This document shows, piece by piece, positions 43,305 through 56,682 of a stretch of DNA of 64,000 nucleotides; position 1 is the first letter of the stretch; each line of letters starts with the position of its first letter. Made by a program: the position numbers and the translations under genes. Source of the stretch: Eurosta solidaginis (Eukaryota; Arthropoda; Insecta; Diptera; Tephritidae); the NCBI RefSeq assembly GCF_040869045.1, contig NC_090319.1:358687739-358751738 (forward strand), given 5' to 3'. Under the pieces are notes generated by a model, which saw only the letters and a list, made by a program, of their open reading frames with translations, had not been told where the DNA came from and did no database searches.

Positions 43305-43892
43305 GGCATCAGTTGGGTTCTCCAGCTACAAATGTTTTAAAAAATGACAGGGTCCGCGAATACGTACCAACTGGAATTCGAGGGGTTGTGTAGCGCAACC
43401 CTCTCGAATGGTTGCCAGCGCAATATACAGCTTCTCCAACCCAATTGTCAACCTCACCTTCCCGTGGCAAATCCTGTTTCATTAACAGACGAGGCTCTGG
43501 CGAGCCCAAGCTCCTAATGGAACTAGTGGGTGGGGAGGGAGGGATGGCCTTGTAGGTTTAATGTGGCCATATAAATCGTTCCCAAGATGGTCGGGCTAGT
43601 ACCTTGGTGATTCGTTACCGGAACGTACCGGATATATATTCGGCAAAGGACCATCAATATCGATAACGCTCCCCAAAGCCTTCGGGGAGTGTCTTTATTG
43701 TTAATACAACAACATACGTACCACTTTTACACGTGACATGAGTGTGAACCGATATGCGCATAAAAACTATTTTTCTGGGCCGAGGTTAGGTTCAACACAT
43801 CCCTGGAGCAAGAAAGTTTGAATCAAGTCCGCTGCAAGGATCTGCTCTGAGGATGACAACTTATAGGAGGGACGCTAGAGTGAATTGTCGGG
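43305..43892 (+). repeat. Retroposon 3' tail region (copy B)
   Basis: Duplicate of 24271-24878, including the hairpin ctccccaaagccttcgggga. Two short stretches present in copy A are missing here. Confidence 0.5.
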
Positions 43893-44093
43893 TTGGGTAC
43901 CAGCATTAACGAATACAAATTTGGTAACACAAAAGTTAAACATGCTTTATGCTACCCACTGTTAGCGATTCAAAAACCATGGGTGGGACACTTCAATACA
44001 CATGCATCTGCAATTGCCTCCAAAGTACAAAATTGCGAAAAAAATCTTCAAGTATTTACAGGCAGCAATTTTGGAACTGACAAAGAAACGTAG
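43893..44093 (+). pseudogene. LINE RT scrap, plus strand (copy B)
   Basis: Duplicate of 24879-25085. One extra A in an A-run shifts the end into the ancestral frame, so it reads …GSNFGTDKET, closer to the Jockey consensus. Confidence 0.55.
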
Positions 44094-44476
44094 CTAGCGA
44101 CACACAAGCGAGAGCTCAGCATTTTGAATGTCCACAGTATGTTTCGTTATGACACCGAACACCATTTGCCTAGAAGGTTTAAGGTCATATTAATCGTTTC
44201 CCGAAATGGTCGGACTAGTATTTTAATTGTGCTTGTTACCGGAACGTACCGGATCTATATCCGGCACGTCTTTACCATTAATACAACAACACAGGAATAT
44301 TCAAGCCCAAAAAGCAAAATTTAATGCTGACTCGGCACTTCCTGCTGAATTTTGTCAATCCGGGACATCCTAGCAGGCAACTGATTTATGCAGCTACACC
44401 GCACAAGCAAATAAGAGGCATCTCTGTAAACAATACGGTATCCGGAAATACATAAGTCTATATGATCCCTAGAAAC

Positions 44477-46246
44477 CCGGGGCGTAGTAAAGGAAGGTGT
44501 TTTGGGGACAAAACCCCCTCCGAAATATTAGTAGTTTCGTAAAAAATTGATTTGATATACATTTCAATTTCAACGGAATCGATAAATCTTTCGCTCCATC
44601 GTCGAAATAATAATTTTCATCGGCAGGCAAAAAATAGCTTAAAGAGGGCATCGTGACTCTGGTCCTATATCGCTCGAGACTCCTCTCCATAATGATGGTA
44701 ACTTCAGATCTTTATTAAGATTTCGGATGAATGCTGGTGATCACACATTGAAGCAACATTTACTTCAAAACGCCACATTGAAAAATCGCGTCACATCTCA
44801 CACGAGTCCACAGATTCAGAATGAACTCATCGAAATTTGCGAGCACATAATTCTTGAAAAGATTGTTGCAAAAATTAACGCAAGCGAATGCTGCACTATA
44901 CTCGCAGATGGAACAACCGACATTAGTGGCGTGGAACAATACTCACTGAGGTTGCGTTATACTGAAAAAACTGCAGATGGTATAATTTTGAGAGAAGATT
45001 TCCTACAGTTCATCCCGATCGAAGATTGCTCTGGTAGGGACTTTCTTCGTCATTGATAAATATTTTAAAGAAGCTGAAGATGAACCTGGAGTTTTTGGTT
45101 TCGGATACGACGGTGCAGCTGCAATGAAGTGGAGAATGGAATGGTTGGTTGTGCTGCTGCAGTGATGGAGAAGTATCCGTCTCCACTTTATGTACATTTC
45201 GCAAGCCATTCCTTGAATTTGGCGGTTGATGAAGCGTGCTCCATTTCTCTCATAAGAAACTGTCTTGGGTTCATAAAGCATATAATTTCTTTCTTCAGAC
45301 CTTCCGCAAAACGCGAAGCTATTCTCAAGGATGCCGTCGATACTTTGAACTATCCAAAAAAGAAAGAACTTTTGAAGCGATTGTGATGAGGGAAAAGACT
45401 AAGCCAAAGTTCAAAGAAATGTTTCTTGATGCTAAAGAATTAGCTGAATCTATCGGAGAGAAGATTGAAGTTCCTAGGATTGTTAGTCGTCAAAAAAATC
45501 GAGAAAACTACGAAAACAGCTCATCAGAAGAATATTTTCGCAAATTAATATTCATCCCTTTCATCGATCACTTCATATCTTCAGTGTCTAACAGATTCTC
45601 CAAGCATAAACACACATTGTCCATTATTGAAAATGCCATTCCCGATAAATTTGTCAGAAAAGTTGGTGAAAACGTTTCTGAAACGGTCGAAATAATAATG
45701 TATCAGTGGCTAGCACTTACTGGAACAGCGGTATCTATGGTGACAAATGAAGTCCTACTATGGAGACAACGTTGGGTTGGAGCAGAAGATCGCCCAAAGA
45801 CATTCATCGACGCATTAAATCTTTGTAATCAAAAGTTTTTTTCACACGTTTTCAAGTTTTTGAAGTTTGGAGCCACGTTAGCTGTAACCATTGCCAGCAG
45901 TGAACGAAGTTTTTTAACATTGAGGGGTTTGAAAAATTGGAAAAGGAATTCAACCGGAGAAGATAGGCTGAATGGACTTGCCCTATTAAGTATCAATAGA
46001 AATATTGGTATGACAGTGGAAAAAATCAATGGCCGATACGCTCAAAAACAGAGGAAAATCAATTTGTTATTTTGCTTTTTACTATTAATTATTACAACAA
46101 CATTTTCAATAATTGGATCACTGAATAAATACAATACTATTTCCTCCCAATAACATTATTCCATACAATAAGTACTTATCATCACTTAACAAAATTAGAA
46201 TTTTAAATTTTGTGACCCCCCGGATAATTCTTTTACTACGCCACTG
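44477..46246 (+). mobile_element. hAT element (DUF4371), decayed (copy B)
   Basis: Duplicate of 25466-27235 with the same target duplication ctagaaac (44469-44476, 46247-46254). Its left end reads ccggggcgtagtaaa, one base closer to the right-end repeat than in copy A. Confidence 0.88.
44727..46153 (+). pseudogene. hAT transposase, frameshifted (copy B)
   Basis: It has the same three-piece structure as copy A (44727-45056, 45129-45386, 45236-46153). Here the first piece reads ILADGTTDIS, so neither copy has the acidic residue expected in LxDETTD. A substitution near 46120 removes the copy A stop and extends the last frame by 11 codons. Confidence 0.85.
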
Positions 46247-46279
46247 CTAGAAACATGCCTGGGTTAAACTCGTACTTAA

Positions 46280-48677
46280 CCCTCGAGAACACGCGCTATG
46301 AGCATTTTGCTCAAGCAATTCTTCATTTCGCGAAATTTCTATGTTCTATGGAATTCTGGCACTTATTGTGGTGAGTACCTTCACTATTAGTTGTGCTTCG
46401 TACTTTGACGAGCATTTATTTCGATTAGTGCACGATCGGTGTGTAGGTGGGTTGTTGATTTTTAAGAGCGGCATTTTGCTCATTGCGCGAGAAACAATGT
46501 AAGTAATTCAAGATTTATCTTTTTTGTTGAAAACCTCGGTTTTAACTCTAAGATTACTTTCTTTCACAATATTTATATTAGTATTTCCTAGTGTTGGTCA
46601 AATGGAACGAAAACGTCGTCGTTGTGCAAAAGATACTTCACAACTTGCTGCCTGGTTGGAAGAAGTGTTAGACGATGATAGCTCGGGTTATGATGAAAAT
46701 GAATTATTTCCAGATAGTGATGGTGAAACAATAAATAGTGACCACAACACTGACTCTGAACAATCCGCTGAGAAGGAGGAGGAGGAAGAGGAGGAGGGCG
46801 GCATTTGTGAGTATACTGAGATACCACGAGGTAGACGCAGTGTGTATTGGGGAAAAGATAAGTGCACCAATTGGGCACTTGGTCAACCCCTTCGCAATGT
46901 TCGTACGAGGCAGTGTAATATAATAACACACTTGCCAGGAGTTAAAAATATAGCAAAAAATGCTCGAAATCCATCAGAATGTGTGGCCTTGTTTTTGTCG
47001 AATACTTTGATAGAAAAAATTGTGACATATACAAATATATATATTGAAAAAATTAGAGGCACTTATGCACGTGATAGGGATTGCAAATCGACAGATGCGG
47101 TTGAAATAAATGAATTTATTGGCATCCTTTACATGGCTGGACTAAAAAAAATGAATCATTTGAATTTAAAAGAGATGTGGCTTCAAGACTCAACTGTTCC
47201 TGATATTTTCAGAGCCGCAATGTCCATAACTCGTTTTTTGTTTTTGCTCCGTGTTGTTCGATTTGATGACATTGACTCTCGCTTACAGAGAATCGAAACT
47301 GATAACTTAGCAGCTTTTCGTGAATTATTTGAAACATTTAATAAGTCTTGCAGTGACTGCTATATTCCTGGAGAGTATTGTACTATTGATGAAATGCTTG
47401 AATCCTTTAGAGGACGCTGTAAATTCAGAGTATACATCCCTAGCAAACCGGCCAAATATGGCTTAAAAATTAAGGCTTTAGTTGACTCAAGAACATTTTA
47501 TACTTGCAAAATGGAAGTTTATTGTGGTAAACAGCCAAGCGGTCCTTATGAGCTCGATAATTCAGCTGCGAGTATAGTGAAAAGGGTTGCTGCCCCAATT
47601 TTGAATAGTGGAAGAAACATTACCATGGATAATTATTTTACTTCAATACCTTTATCAGATTAACTATACAAACAACATAGAACGACCGTTGTGGGTACAA
47701 TAAGAAAAAATAAAAAGGAAATTCCACCTCAATTTATTTCAACAAAAGGAAGGCCGCAACCACATACAATGACTGCATTTGCCGAAAACAAGGTTCTTGT
47801 CTCTTACGTTCCAGTGAAAAAAAACGAAAAAAGTTGTACTTATGCTATCATCTCTTCATACCGATGGCCAAGCTAATGATGAAACATCTGATGAGAAACC
47901 CGAAGTAATAACTTTTTACAACCAGACGAAAGGGGGTGTAGACACTGTTGACCAAATGAAAGGCACATATTCAGTTTCCAGGAAAACCTGCAGGTGGCCA
48001 ATGCGCCTCTTTTTCACGCTAATTGACATTGCTGGCATAAACGCACAAATTATTTACAAATCAAATACAGGCAATTTAACTCAGAGGAGGACGTTTCTGA
48101 AGGAAATTGCTCTCGAGCTAATAAAGCCCCATATTTCTAATCGGCAGGCCATAAAAACTTTACCTCTTGATTTAAGAAATACTATGGATCGCATTGTACC
48201 AGCAAAAGAACCTGAAAACCAACACGTGCAACCTGGTTTTTGCGAGCTTTGCCCCAGGAGTAAAAACAGACGTTCAAAAAAAGGCTGCACTTTATGTGGA
48301 AAATTACTTTGCACGGAACACGTTAAGTATATGTGCCCATATTGCTTCGAAAGCAACGTAAATGGCAATCTTACCGAAGACTGATTTTCGTATTTTATTT
48401 ATTTATTTTGTTACAAGGATTTTTTTTGTTAATATACTAAAGTATGAATGTAAAATTTTTGGTTATGTTTTGATTGAATGAATTTATATAATTTTACAGT
48501 GTGAATTTCTTAAATAAATACATAATTGCAAAAAAAAAATCTTTGGTACTATAACTATGTTAAAAAGGAAATATTTAAAAATCGTAATCCATTAAAAAGT
48601 TACATTGTTACATGAAGTGAGCAAAATGCTCATGCGCGAGAATCCGTGCTATCTTACGAGGCGCGTGTTCTCGAGGG
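46280..48677 (+). mobile_element. piggyBac transposon, 2398 bp, copy B only
   Basis: It has perfect 17-bp terminal inverted repeats ccctcgagaacacgcgc (46280-46296 and the complement at 48661-48677). The flanking TTAA target duplications are at 46276-46279 and 48678-48681. Subterminal repeats of gagcattttgctca type occur near both ends (about 46301 and 48618), as is usual for the family. Copy A has the uninterrupted TTAA at 27265. The transposase gene has only two obvious lesions, suggesting a recent insertion. Confidence 0.97.
46602..48384 (+). pseudogene. piggyBac transposase with one nonsense and one frameshift
   Basis: The likely start is ATG 46602 ([14 protein letters not shown]), after which comes an acidic N-terminus (EEEEEEEGG). 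The DDE_Tnp_1_7 core follows with catalytic Asp candidates in [36 protein letters not shown] and GGVDTVDQMKG. The C-terminus is a Cys/His cross-brace zinc finger (CELCPRSKNRRSKKGCTLCG … CTEHVKYMCPYC). A TAA at 47661-47663 interrupts the frame just after [11 protein letters not shown]; the same frame then continues ([18 protein letters not shown]). An A-run at 47816-47823 shifts the frame by one before the GGVDTVDQ piece. The rest aligns without further breaks. A 5-prime extension from a TTG at 46524 is probably untranslated. Confidence 0.93.
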
Positions 48678-49109
48678 TTAACCATACTCAACAACAAAAC
48701 ACACAATGGGCGCTTTGATCAAATACAACTTTTTACAAATTGTTGAGTGATAACTTTATCAACGTACCGATGAGTATTTTTCATCAACTTAACGGTTTGG
48801 ATAGTGAAGAAATACTCGGCCCTTTCGCAACTTAAAGGATTTTTTTCTTATCTTGCTCTGTTGCCAGTCTCCACATATTGGTCTATAGGCGCGGCGGCAG
48901 CGCGGCGCGTTACTATATTTTCCTACTGATTTAAGACTGTCTATGCCGTTTATTGTTCATGTCGAAAATTGGTCCTATATGGTTGAACTGGGTATCAACG
49001 GATGAACATCACTGCCAGTAATAAGAATCAAATTGCCACTGCTACAAAAACAACAACAGAATCAAATTGCGAAATTGAACTCTTTCTGTCCGTTCAAAAG
49101 TTGTTTAAA

Positions 49110-50491
49110 ACAAGTAAGGGTTTCAAAGTTCGGGTGTAACCGAACAGTATATACTCAGCGTGTGCTTCAAATGTTCAGTTAATTTCAGATAAATTACTTT
49201 TCTATATTACACGTGGCACCACTCATTTAAAAAAAATTTCTTCCAATTTCCTCTTACAATAAAACTTGGTAAGTGAAGAGTGGCGGCCACCGTGGTGTGA
49301 TGGTAGCGTCTCCGCCTACCACAAGTTTTTCTACACGCAAATTGGACACTGCTACAAGAACAACAACAACGAAAATTGGAAGAGAAGCTCTTCCTAAAAT
49401 CTCTTCGGAGATGACCTCCTTACCTTTATTTTTATTTAAGTCAAATACCGTTGACACAATACTATTTTTTGCTAAGATATATATGATTTGCACACAGGTA
49501 TAAAGGAATCGAAATCATCAGTATCGAAAAAAATTTGATTGAGCCATGTCCGTCCGTCCGTCTGTCCGTTAACACGATAACTTTAGTAAATATTGAGATA
49601 TCTTCACCAAATAAGGTACACGAGCTTACTTGGACCCAGAATAGATTGGTATTGAAAATGAGCGAAGTCGGATAATAACCACGCCCACTTTTTATATATA
49701 TAACATTTTGGAAAACACAAAAAACCTGATTATTTAGTAAATAATACACCTAGAATGTTAAAATTTGACGTGTGGACTGATATTGAGACTCTTGATAAAA
49801 ATTTGAAAAAATGTTTAAAATGGGCGTGGCACCGCCCACTTGTGATAAAATCTATTTTACAAGGCAGAGAGGTTGCCTTTACTATAAGGACTGCTTTGAA
49901 GAAAAATTAAGGAAATCGGTTAAGGACCCACTTTTATATAAAAGATTTTTAAAACGGTCGTGGACGAATAAAATAAGTTATATCTTTCAAAAAAGGGCTT
50001 TATATCAATCGTATTTCATTTCCCAAGTGGATTTATAACAATAAATAGGAAAAACTTTAAATTAAAAAAATGGGTGTGGCACCGCCCCTTTTATGACTAA
50101 GTAATTTTCTATGTTTGGGAGCCATAACTCGAAGGAAAATTAACGGATCGTAATGAAATTGTGTACACTTATTTTGCTTATAGCAGAGAATATTTCTAGT
50201 AAAAATGGACGGCATCGGTTAAAGACCATGGCAACTTAGATGTAAAACAAGTTTAAAAGGGTCGTAGTGTAGAATAGTAAGCTACAACTTAGCATAAAAT
50301 AGTTCTAAATCAATAATATTTCATTTATCAAGTTTTACTGTAATAGGAAATGTGGAGACATTTTTTTAAACGGGCGGTGCCACGTGTTTTGTAGAAAAGT
50401 AACTTATCTTAAATGAAATGTGCAATTGAAGCTCACGCTGAGTATATAATGTTCGGTTACACCCGAACTTAAACACCATTACTTGTTTTTT
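49110..50491. repeat. Dispersed repeat family A with SINE (copy B)
   Basis: Duplicate of 27699-29037. It keeps about 80 bp around 49785-49865 that copy A has lost, and lacks about 39 bp near 49497. The SINE head is at 49283. Confidence 0.65.
49283..49439 (+). repeat. tRNA-derived SINE, internally deleted (copy B)
   Basis: Duplicate of 27870-28026. Confidence 0.6.
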
Positions 50492-51039
50492 ATTTAGAAC
50501 ACATATAGTACTAGGAGTAACGTTCCTGCCAAATTTCATCATGATATCTTCAACGACTGCCAAATTACAGCTTACAAAACTTTTAAACTACCTTGTTTTA
50601 AAAGTGGGCGGTGCCACGCCCATTGCCCAAATTGCACTTGTTTTCTATTCTGCGTAATAAGTTCAGCCCACCCCCAAGTTTCATCGCTTTATCTGTCTTC
50701 GGTAATGAATTATCGCATTTTTTCGGTTTTTCGAAATTTTCGGTATCAAAAAAAAAGGGCGTGGTTACAGTCCTATTTCATTCATTTTAAATCTGAGATG
50801 AGTGCCAAGGAACTAACATATCAAATTTCATTAAGATAGCTCAAAATTTACTCAAGTTATCGTGTTTACGTACAGATGGACGGACGGACGGACATGGCTA
50901 AATGAATTTCTTTTTTTGCCCAGATCATTTTGATATATAGAAGTCTATATTCTATCTCGATTACTTTATGCCGTTACGGGGTACCCTTATGCGAACAAAA
51001 TTAAGATACTCTGTGAGCTCTGCTCAGCTGAGTATAAAA
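50492..51039. repeat. Dispersed repeat family A, second copy (copy B)
   Basis: Duplicate of 29038-29572. It retains 'cacgcccattgcccaaatt', shortened in copy A. Confidence 0.6.
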
Positions 51040-52046
51040 AGTAGTAGTAGTAGTATATATTTATTTTTTCCAAAATCAGATACAGAGTATGACTTATGCT
51101 TTTGCGTAGATCGAAACACTTATATAAATAAATTAAAGTAGATGCTAGGGACAACAACAGAGTATGTTGTGTGTCGCACCACGTGTTAAATAAAATACTA
51201 TCGAGGTACAAAAATTCCTTTAATAATAAGTCCCTAATTGTAAAGCTATCCGCGAGAAACTTGTCCAGAGCCGCGAAGTTAAATCCATTTAAATTGGCCA
51301 TATCTAAAGTTCTTTCACCAAAGTAAAGGGAACGAATGTTGTTTTATATCGGACATGTGCCAATAAAGTAAAAAACGTCTTCTGGCTCCTGCAAGTTACA
51401 TACTGTGCAAAGTGGAGACGATATGTTTTTATAGATTCTTGCGTTTAGATTCAACATACCTCCCCGTGCCAGGAGAATCGGACTGGCTGCATATGCACTG
51501 TAATCATCAGCGAAATACAAACTCTCCAACGGCACTAGGGCCGGTTAAAGGTCGTTTGTAGTAGACTTCCGAGCCATTTCGAGGAATCTATTTGTATTAT
51601 ACTTAGCTAAGCGTTCTAAGAACGAGGAAGTGAAGGTCTGTATATTAGCTGATGGTAATTGCGTAATGAAAGGTAGATTGTCGGTGTTAGCAAATTATTT
51701 CCAAGTGTTTATTCAAGAAACCTCCCAGGTTGGCAGTCTCCTCTGCTAGAATGCGCGGAAGTCTGTCATGTGATAGACTAAAGCAACGAGGGATATAGAA
51801 CATGTGCAGGTGAAGTGTATGTAAATACGAGTATAGGGGCTGCAAGCCTCTTTCCAGATGCAACATGTAGTTTGGCGTTTTAGAGGGAAGGAAGATCAGT
51901 TTCTTTACGAAAAATCTAAGAAGTTTCTCAACTTGGTCGAATTCGTTAACCCCCCATACCTGAGCACCGTAAAACATAATAGAGCTGGAAGCAGCCTTCA
52001 ATATTCTTTATCATCTGCAACAAACAGATGCGAGGGTTATTAATAT
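51040..52046 (-). mobile_element. 5'-truncated LINE with (CTA)n tail (copy B)
   Basis: Duplicate of 29573-30580, with the same open pieces (RT thumb 52001-51687, knuckle 51535-51344). Confidence 0.65.
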
Positions 52047-53275
52047 AGCTCAGCCACGTTGCGTTAATAGCTTATGTGTCGCGGCTTTAATTTAGGTGGA
52101 AGAGGTAGAACGCGTGTAAGTGGGAGTACGAGAGAGTAAATTCGCGTTCTATCCGTAATTATTTGAAGGGTTATCCAATATACATATGGTGTATGGATTC
52201 CATATACATGCGCGGTTCCACAGGGGAGGAACTGGGGGAGATTAAGGGTATAAGGAAAGGACAGGAATAAGGAGGAGAAATTGATGAAACAGTAGTAAAG
52301 TTGTAGTCCGTTCGATGATATAAAGAGTGACAGAGGGAAGGGAAGTCCAATTTTCAAATATAGGGCGGGAAAACATTTGCCGGATACGCTAGTACACTGT
52401 TAAAAGTTTGAGCCTAATTATGAAACTGTATGACCAAACCAAATTTTGGTTCAAACTTAAATTCTACGTCTTCGTGAAAAAAGAGCTGTTTTACACGGCT
52501 ATTTTATTTTTATAATCAGCGTGCTTTACACACAGAGTATATTAAGTTTGGTTGGATAACGATTTGTTGTACAGGTATAAAGGAATCGAGATATATATAA
52601 ACTTCAATATATCAAAATCATCAGTATCGAAAAAAAATTTTATGGAGCCATGTCCGTCCGTCCGTCGGTCCGTCGTTAACACGATAACTCGAGTAAATAT
52701 TGAGACATCTTCACCAAATTTGGTACACGAACCCTCTGAACCCAGAATAGATTGGTATTGAAAATGAGCGAAATGATCGGATGATAACCACGCCCACTTT
52801 TTCTATAAATAACATTTTGGAAAACACAAAAAACCTGATTAATTACTATATGTAATATGTTGAAATTTGACATGTGAGACTCTTGATAAAAATTTGAAAT
52901 TTTTTTTAAATGGGCGCGGCACTGCCCACTTGTGATAAAATCAATTTTACATATATTATTAATCATAAATCAAAAATCGTTAAACCCATCGTAACAAAAT
53001 ACGGCAGAGAGGTTGCCTTTACTATAAGGGATGCTTTGAAGAAAAATTAACGAAATCGGTTAAGGACCACGACCAGTTTTATATAAAAGATTTTTAAAAG
53101 GGTCATGGACGAATAAAATAAGCTATATCTTTGCAAAAAAAGAGCTTTATATCAATGGTATTTCTTTTCCCAAGTGGATTTATAACAATAAATAGGAAAG
53201 ACTTCAAATTTTAAAAAATGGGCGTGGCACCGCCCCTTTTATGACTAAGAAATTTTCTATGTTTCAGGAACCATA
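52047..53275. repeat. Unassigned spacer then family A left part (copy B)
   Basis: Duplicate of 30581-31827. About 18 bp of the purine-rich run are missing relative to copy A, next to a gagatt/gagaat repeat. Confidence 0.55.
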
Positions 53276-56200
53276 GGTTAGGTTAGGTTAGGTTGCAAGG
53301 GCTGAGCTAGACACTATGGTAACAGCTCACTACTTAGGCCAACAATGGGCCCATTGTAATACCCTATACGGTCTCAAAGAGGACCCCTACCCCGCCTAAA
53401 GCGGGTCTAACCACCTCGTGGAAATTATAAATTTTGCTAGAGCCTTTACTTCATACATAGAGACCTCAGCGAGGTCATGTATAAAAGGTTTACCAAGGAT
53501 GGCCAACCTACGCCTACTAAGCGCTGGACAATGACACAGAAGGTGCTGGACACTCTCTTCCTCTTCTGTACATCTGCAGCTGCGACAATAGTCGAAGGTC
53601 GTTAGCCCCATTCTAGCACCATTCGTGCCTATTAAGCAATGCCCTGTTAGAACCCTTATCAGGGACGATAGAACTGATTTGTTTAAAATCAGAAGCGCTA
53701 ATGTGCGCCCCTTGTCATATGAGGGCCAGGTTTGCCTGGATGTCTCACACGATGATATGGCTGACCATAGTCCATTTGCAATTCTTATAGTGCTTGTGTT
53801 CACACGAAGCCTGAAAGTGGCCATGGGTATACCTACCGAATCATTTCCCGGAAGGATATGGTAGGTGGTGCCTCTTCTGGCCAGCTCGTCTGCTCTGCAA
53901 TTGCCTTCAATATCCCTGTGCCCATGTACCCATATAAGGCTGATACTGAAGTGCTGAGCCATCTCGTTAAGAGATCTGTGGCATTCAGTGACCGAATTTG
54001 CGTTGTCGACGAATGAGTCCAAGGCCTTTAATGCGGCCTGGCTGTCTGAGAAAATAAACACCCGTTTACCATCCTTAGGCATAGACCCGATATGGTTCAC
54101 CGCCCGGTGTATTGCCAGCATTTCCGCTTGGTAAACACTACAGTGATCTGGTAGGCGAAAAGAGACCTCTAGACCCAGATCCGGCGAAAAAAGGCCTGCT
54201 CCCACCTTCCTGTCAGGCTTAGAATCATCCGTGAATATGTTGATGGCACCCGGTACCGTATGTTGTCTGGTATTCCAGTCCTGTCGCGATGGTATATATA
54301 TACTATAGTTTTTAACGAAGACGTTCTTTGGCGTGCAGTAGTCAGTGCGCACAGGTATGGGGACTGTGGCTTTGTGCCCAGGATTGTTGCGTGTCCACTA
54401 GTTCCATTTGACCAGAGACCTGTTTCCCTTATGCGTAGAGCGGCAATGACCGCTATTTCCTTCGCCACCAGGTCAAGAGGTGGAAGGTATAGCATTGTGT
54501 TGAGTGCTTCAGATGGAGTGGAGCCGAGAGCCCCGCTGATGCAGAGCGCCCAACTCCGTTGCACCCTTTGAAGCCTTTTAAGATAGGTAGTTTTAGCTAG
54601 TGCAGGCCACCAGACCAAGGCACCATAAAGAAGAATCCGGCGCACAATGGCTGTATAAATCCAGTAGGTCACCTTAGGGGAGAATCCCCAGGAGGTGACA
54701 ATTGCCCTCTTTCAGGTGAACAGCGCTGCTGCTGCCTTCTTTCATCGCTCCACTATATGGTCAGTCCATAATAGCTTCCTATCCAGAATGACTCCCAAAT
54801 ACTTAACTTGATCGCTAATTGCTAAAAACGTACCCCCAATTCTTGGCGGTGTTAGATTTGGTACTTTGTACCTCCTCGTGAAGAGGACAAGCTCGGTTTT
54901 ATCCGGGTTGACTTCCAAACCTGTGGCTGTGGCCCAGTGCGAAATTTTGGATAGTGCCCCTTCCATTAGGTTTCAAAGAGTTTGCGGAAATTTCCCCTGC
55001 ATTATGACGCAGATGTCATCTGCATACGCGATCACTTGGTGACCTTCTGATTCCATGAGGCATAGTAGTTGGTTGACGGTAACCACCCAAAGTAGCGGAG
55101 AGAGAACACCTCCCTGCAGAGTGCCTCTTCCAACCGGTCTGCGGATCACGCATCCAGCTAGCTCAGTTTTAATCTGCCTATGCGAAAGCAGATTCTATAT
55201 AAACTCCACCAGGCACGCGTCCACCCCCAGATCGGTCAGCGCCGAGGTGATGGCCTCCGGGAGAACGTTGTTGAAGGCACCCGCTATATCTAGAAATGCC
55301 AACAATGTGTATTCCTTGAGGTCTAGTGACCTTTCGATAACGGATACCAGTGAGTGCAAGGCCGTGTCAGTTGACCTGCCCTTAGTATAGGCATGCTGAG
55401 CTTGCGAAAGAAGCGACGGCTCAATCCTCCTCCTGATGTGGTCCCCTATGAGTCTTTAGAGTGCTTTAAGCAGAAAAGACGATAAGCTTATAGGCATATA
55501 CTCATTTGGTTTAGAGTGGGAAGGTTTCCCTGCCTTGGGGATAAAGACCACGTTGACTTCCCTCCACGATACTGGTCCGTAATTGAGCCTGAGACAACCT
55601 ATAAACAACTCTTTTATCCAGGGCCTTATAAGTTCGGCAGTATACTGTAGCTGAGCCGGAAAAATTCCATCCGGCCCCGGCGATTTATAGGGCTCGAAGG
55701 TTTGTAAAGCCCAATCTATCCTTTTATAATCTGTGATTTCGCTTATCAGCTGATCATTAGGTGACCCTCCGCTGACAATACTTGAAGACACACTCGCACT
55801 TGCTGGGAAGTGTGTATCCATTAGCAAGTTTATGGTTTCAGCGCTGGAGTCCGTCCAGTACCCATCCGGCTTTTGGACTAACTTAGCTGAGTTGCAGATT
55901 TTCATAGCACCTTCCTTAACCGGGAGGCCGCGGATGTGGATTCAATCCTGCCGCAGAAATCCCTCCAGGAGGATCGCTTTCCATTTAGGATTGCTTTTTT
56001 ATATATATTTATTTTCGCTTTATAAGCAGCCCACGAGGATTCATGTACATCATGCTTTGCTTTATTAAAGGCCGCCCTACATGACTTCCTAAGCTTGTCA
56101 AGATCTGACGACCACCATGGTGGTTTGTGAGTTTCCAAAACCTTTTTAGTCGGGCCAGCCCTATCGAAAGCATTCCTACATTTTTGACTAAAATTATTTA

Positions 56201-56310
56201 CAAACACGTCTAGCTCCTCCTCGCTTTCTGAGGCTCGCACCTCTTCAGATAGCTTTTTTTACCTATTTTCTTCTTATAATAGCCCCAGTTCGTTCTTCTA
56301 ATATTTTCAC
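53276..56310 (-). mobile_element. 5'-truncated RNase H-bearing LINE (copy B, less deleted)
   Basis: Duplicate of 31828-34818 with the same target duplication gaaccata (53268-53275, 56311-56318) and (AACCT)n tail. It is 44 bp longer because the RT motif YKSPGPDGIFPAQL (near 55665-55712) is intact here. Confidence 0.87.
53396..56240 (-). pseudogene. LINE ORF2 remnant: RT + RNase H + zinc knuckle (copy B)
   Basis: Pieces on the minus strand: 56240-55902, 55905-55456 (RT with SPGPDGI and VFIPKAGKPSHSKPNEYMPI), YADD region near 55010-55035, 54966-54742, 54672-54169 (thumb), 54352-53396 (RNase H, 318 codons). Relative to copy A the first RNase H motif reads FTDDSK instead of FTDGSK. A copy A stop at the RT/RNase H junction is a Cys codon here. 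It is still frameshifted. Confidence 0.82.
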
Positions 56311-56682
56311 GAACCATAACTCGAAGAAAAATTAACGGATCGTAATAAAATTGGGTACACAAATTTTCCTTATAGCAGGAAATATTTCTAGAAAAAATGG
56401 ACGAGATCGGTTAAAGGCCACGCTCACTTTTATATAAAAGATTTTTAAAAGGGTCGTAGACGAAAATAATAAGCTATAACTTAGCAAAAAATAGTTTTGA
56501 AGCAATGATATTTCACTTATCAAGTTTTATTGTAAGAGGAAATGGGGAGACACTTTTTTAAAATAGGCGGTCCCATGTGTTATGTAGAAAAGTAATTTAT
56601 CTGATATGAAATGTACAATTGAAGCTCACGCTGAGTATATAATGTTCGGTTACACCCGAACTTAGACACCCTTACTTGTTAT
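56311..56682. repeat. Dispersed repeat family A, right part (copy B)
   Basis: Duplicate of 34819-35190. Confidence 0.65.

Noticed and set aside
46524..46601. Signal-peptide-like extension of the piggyBac transposase
   Set aside because: It depends on a TTG start; ATG 46602 begins a typical piggyBac N-terminus.
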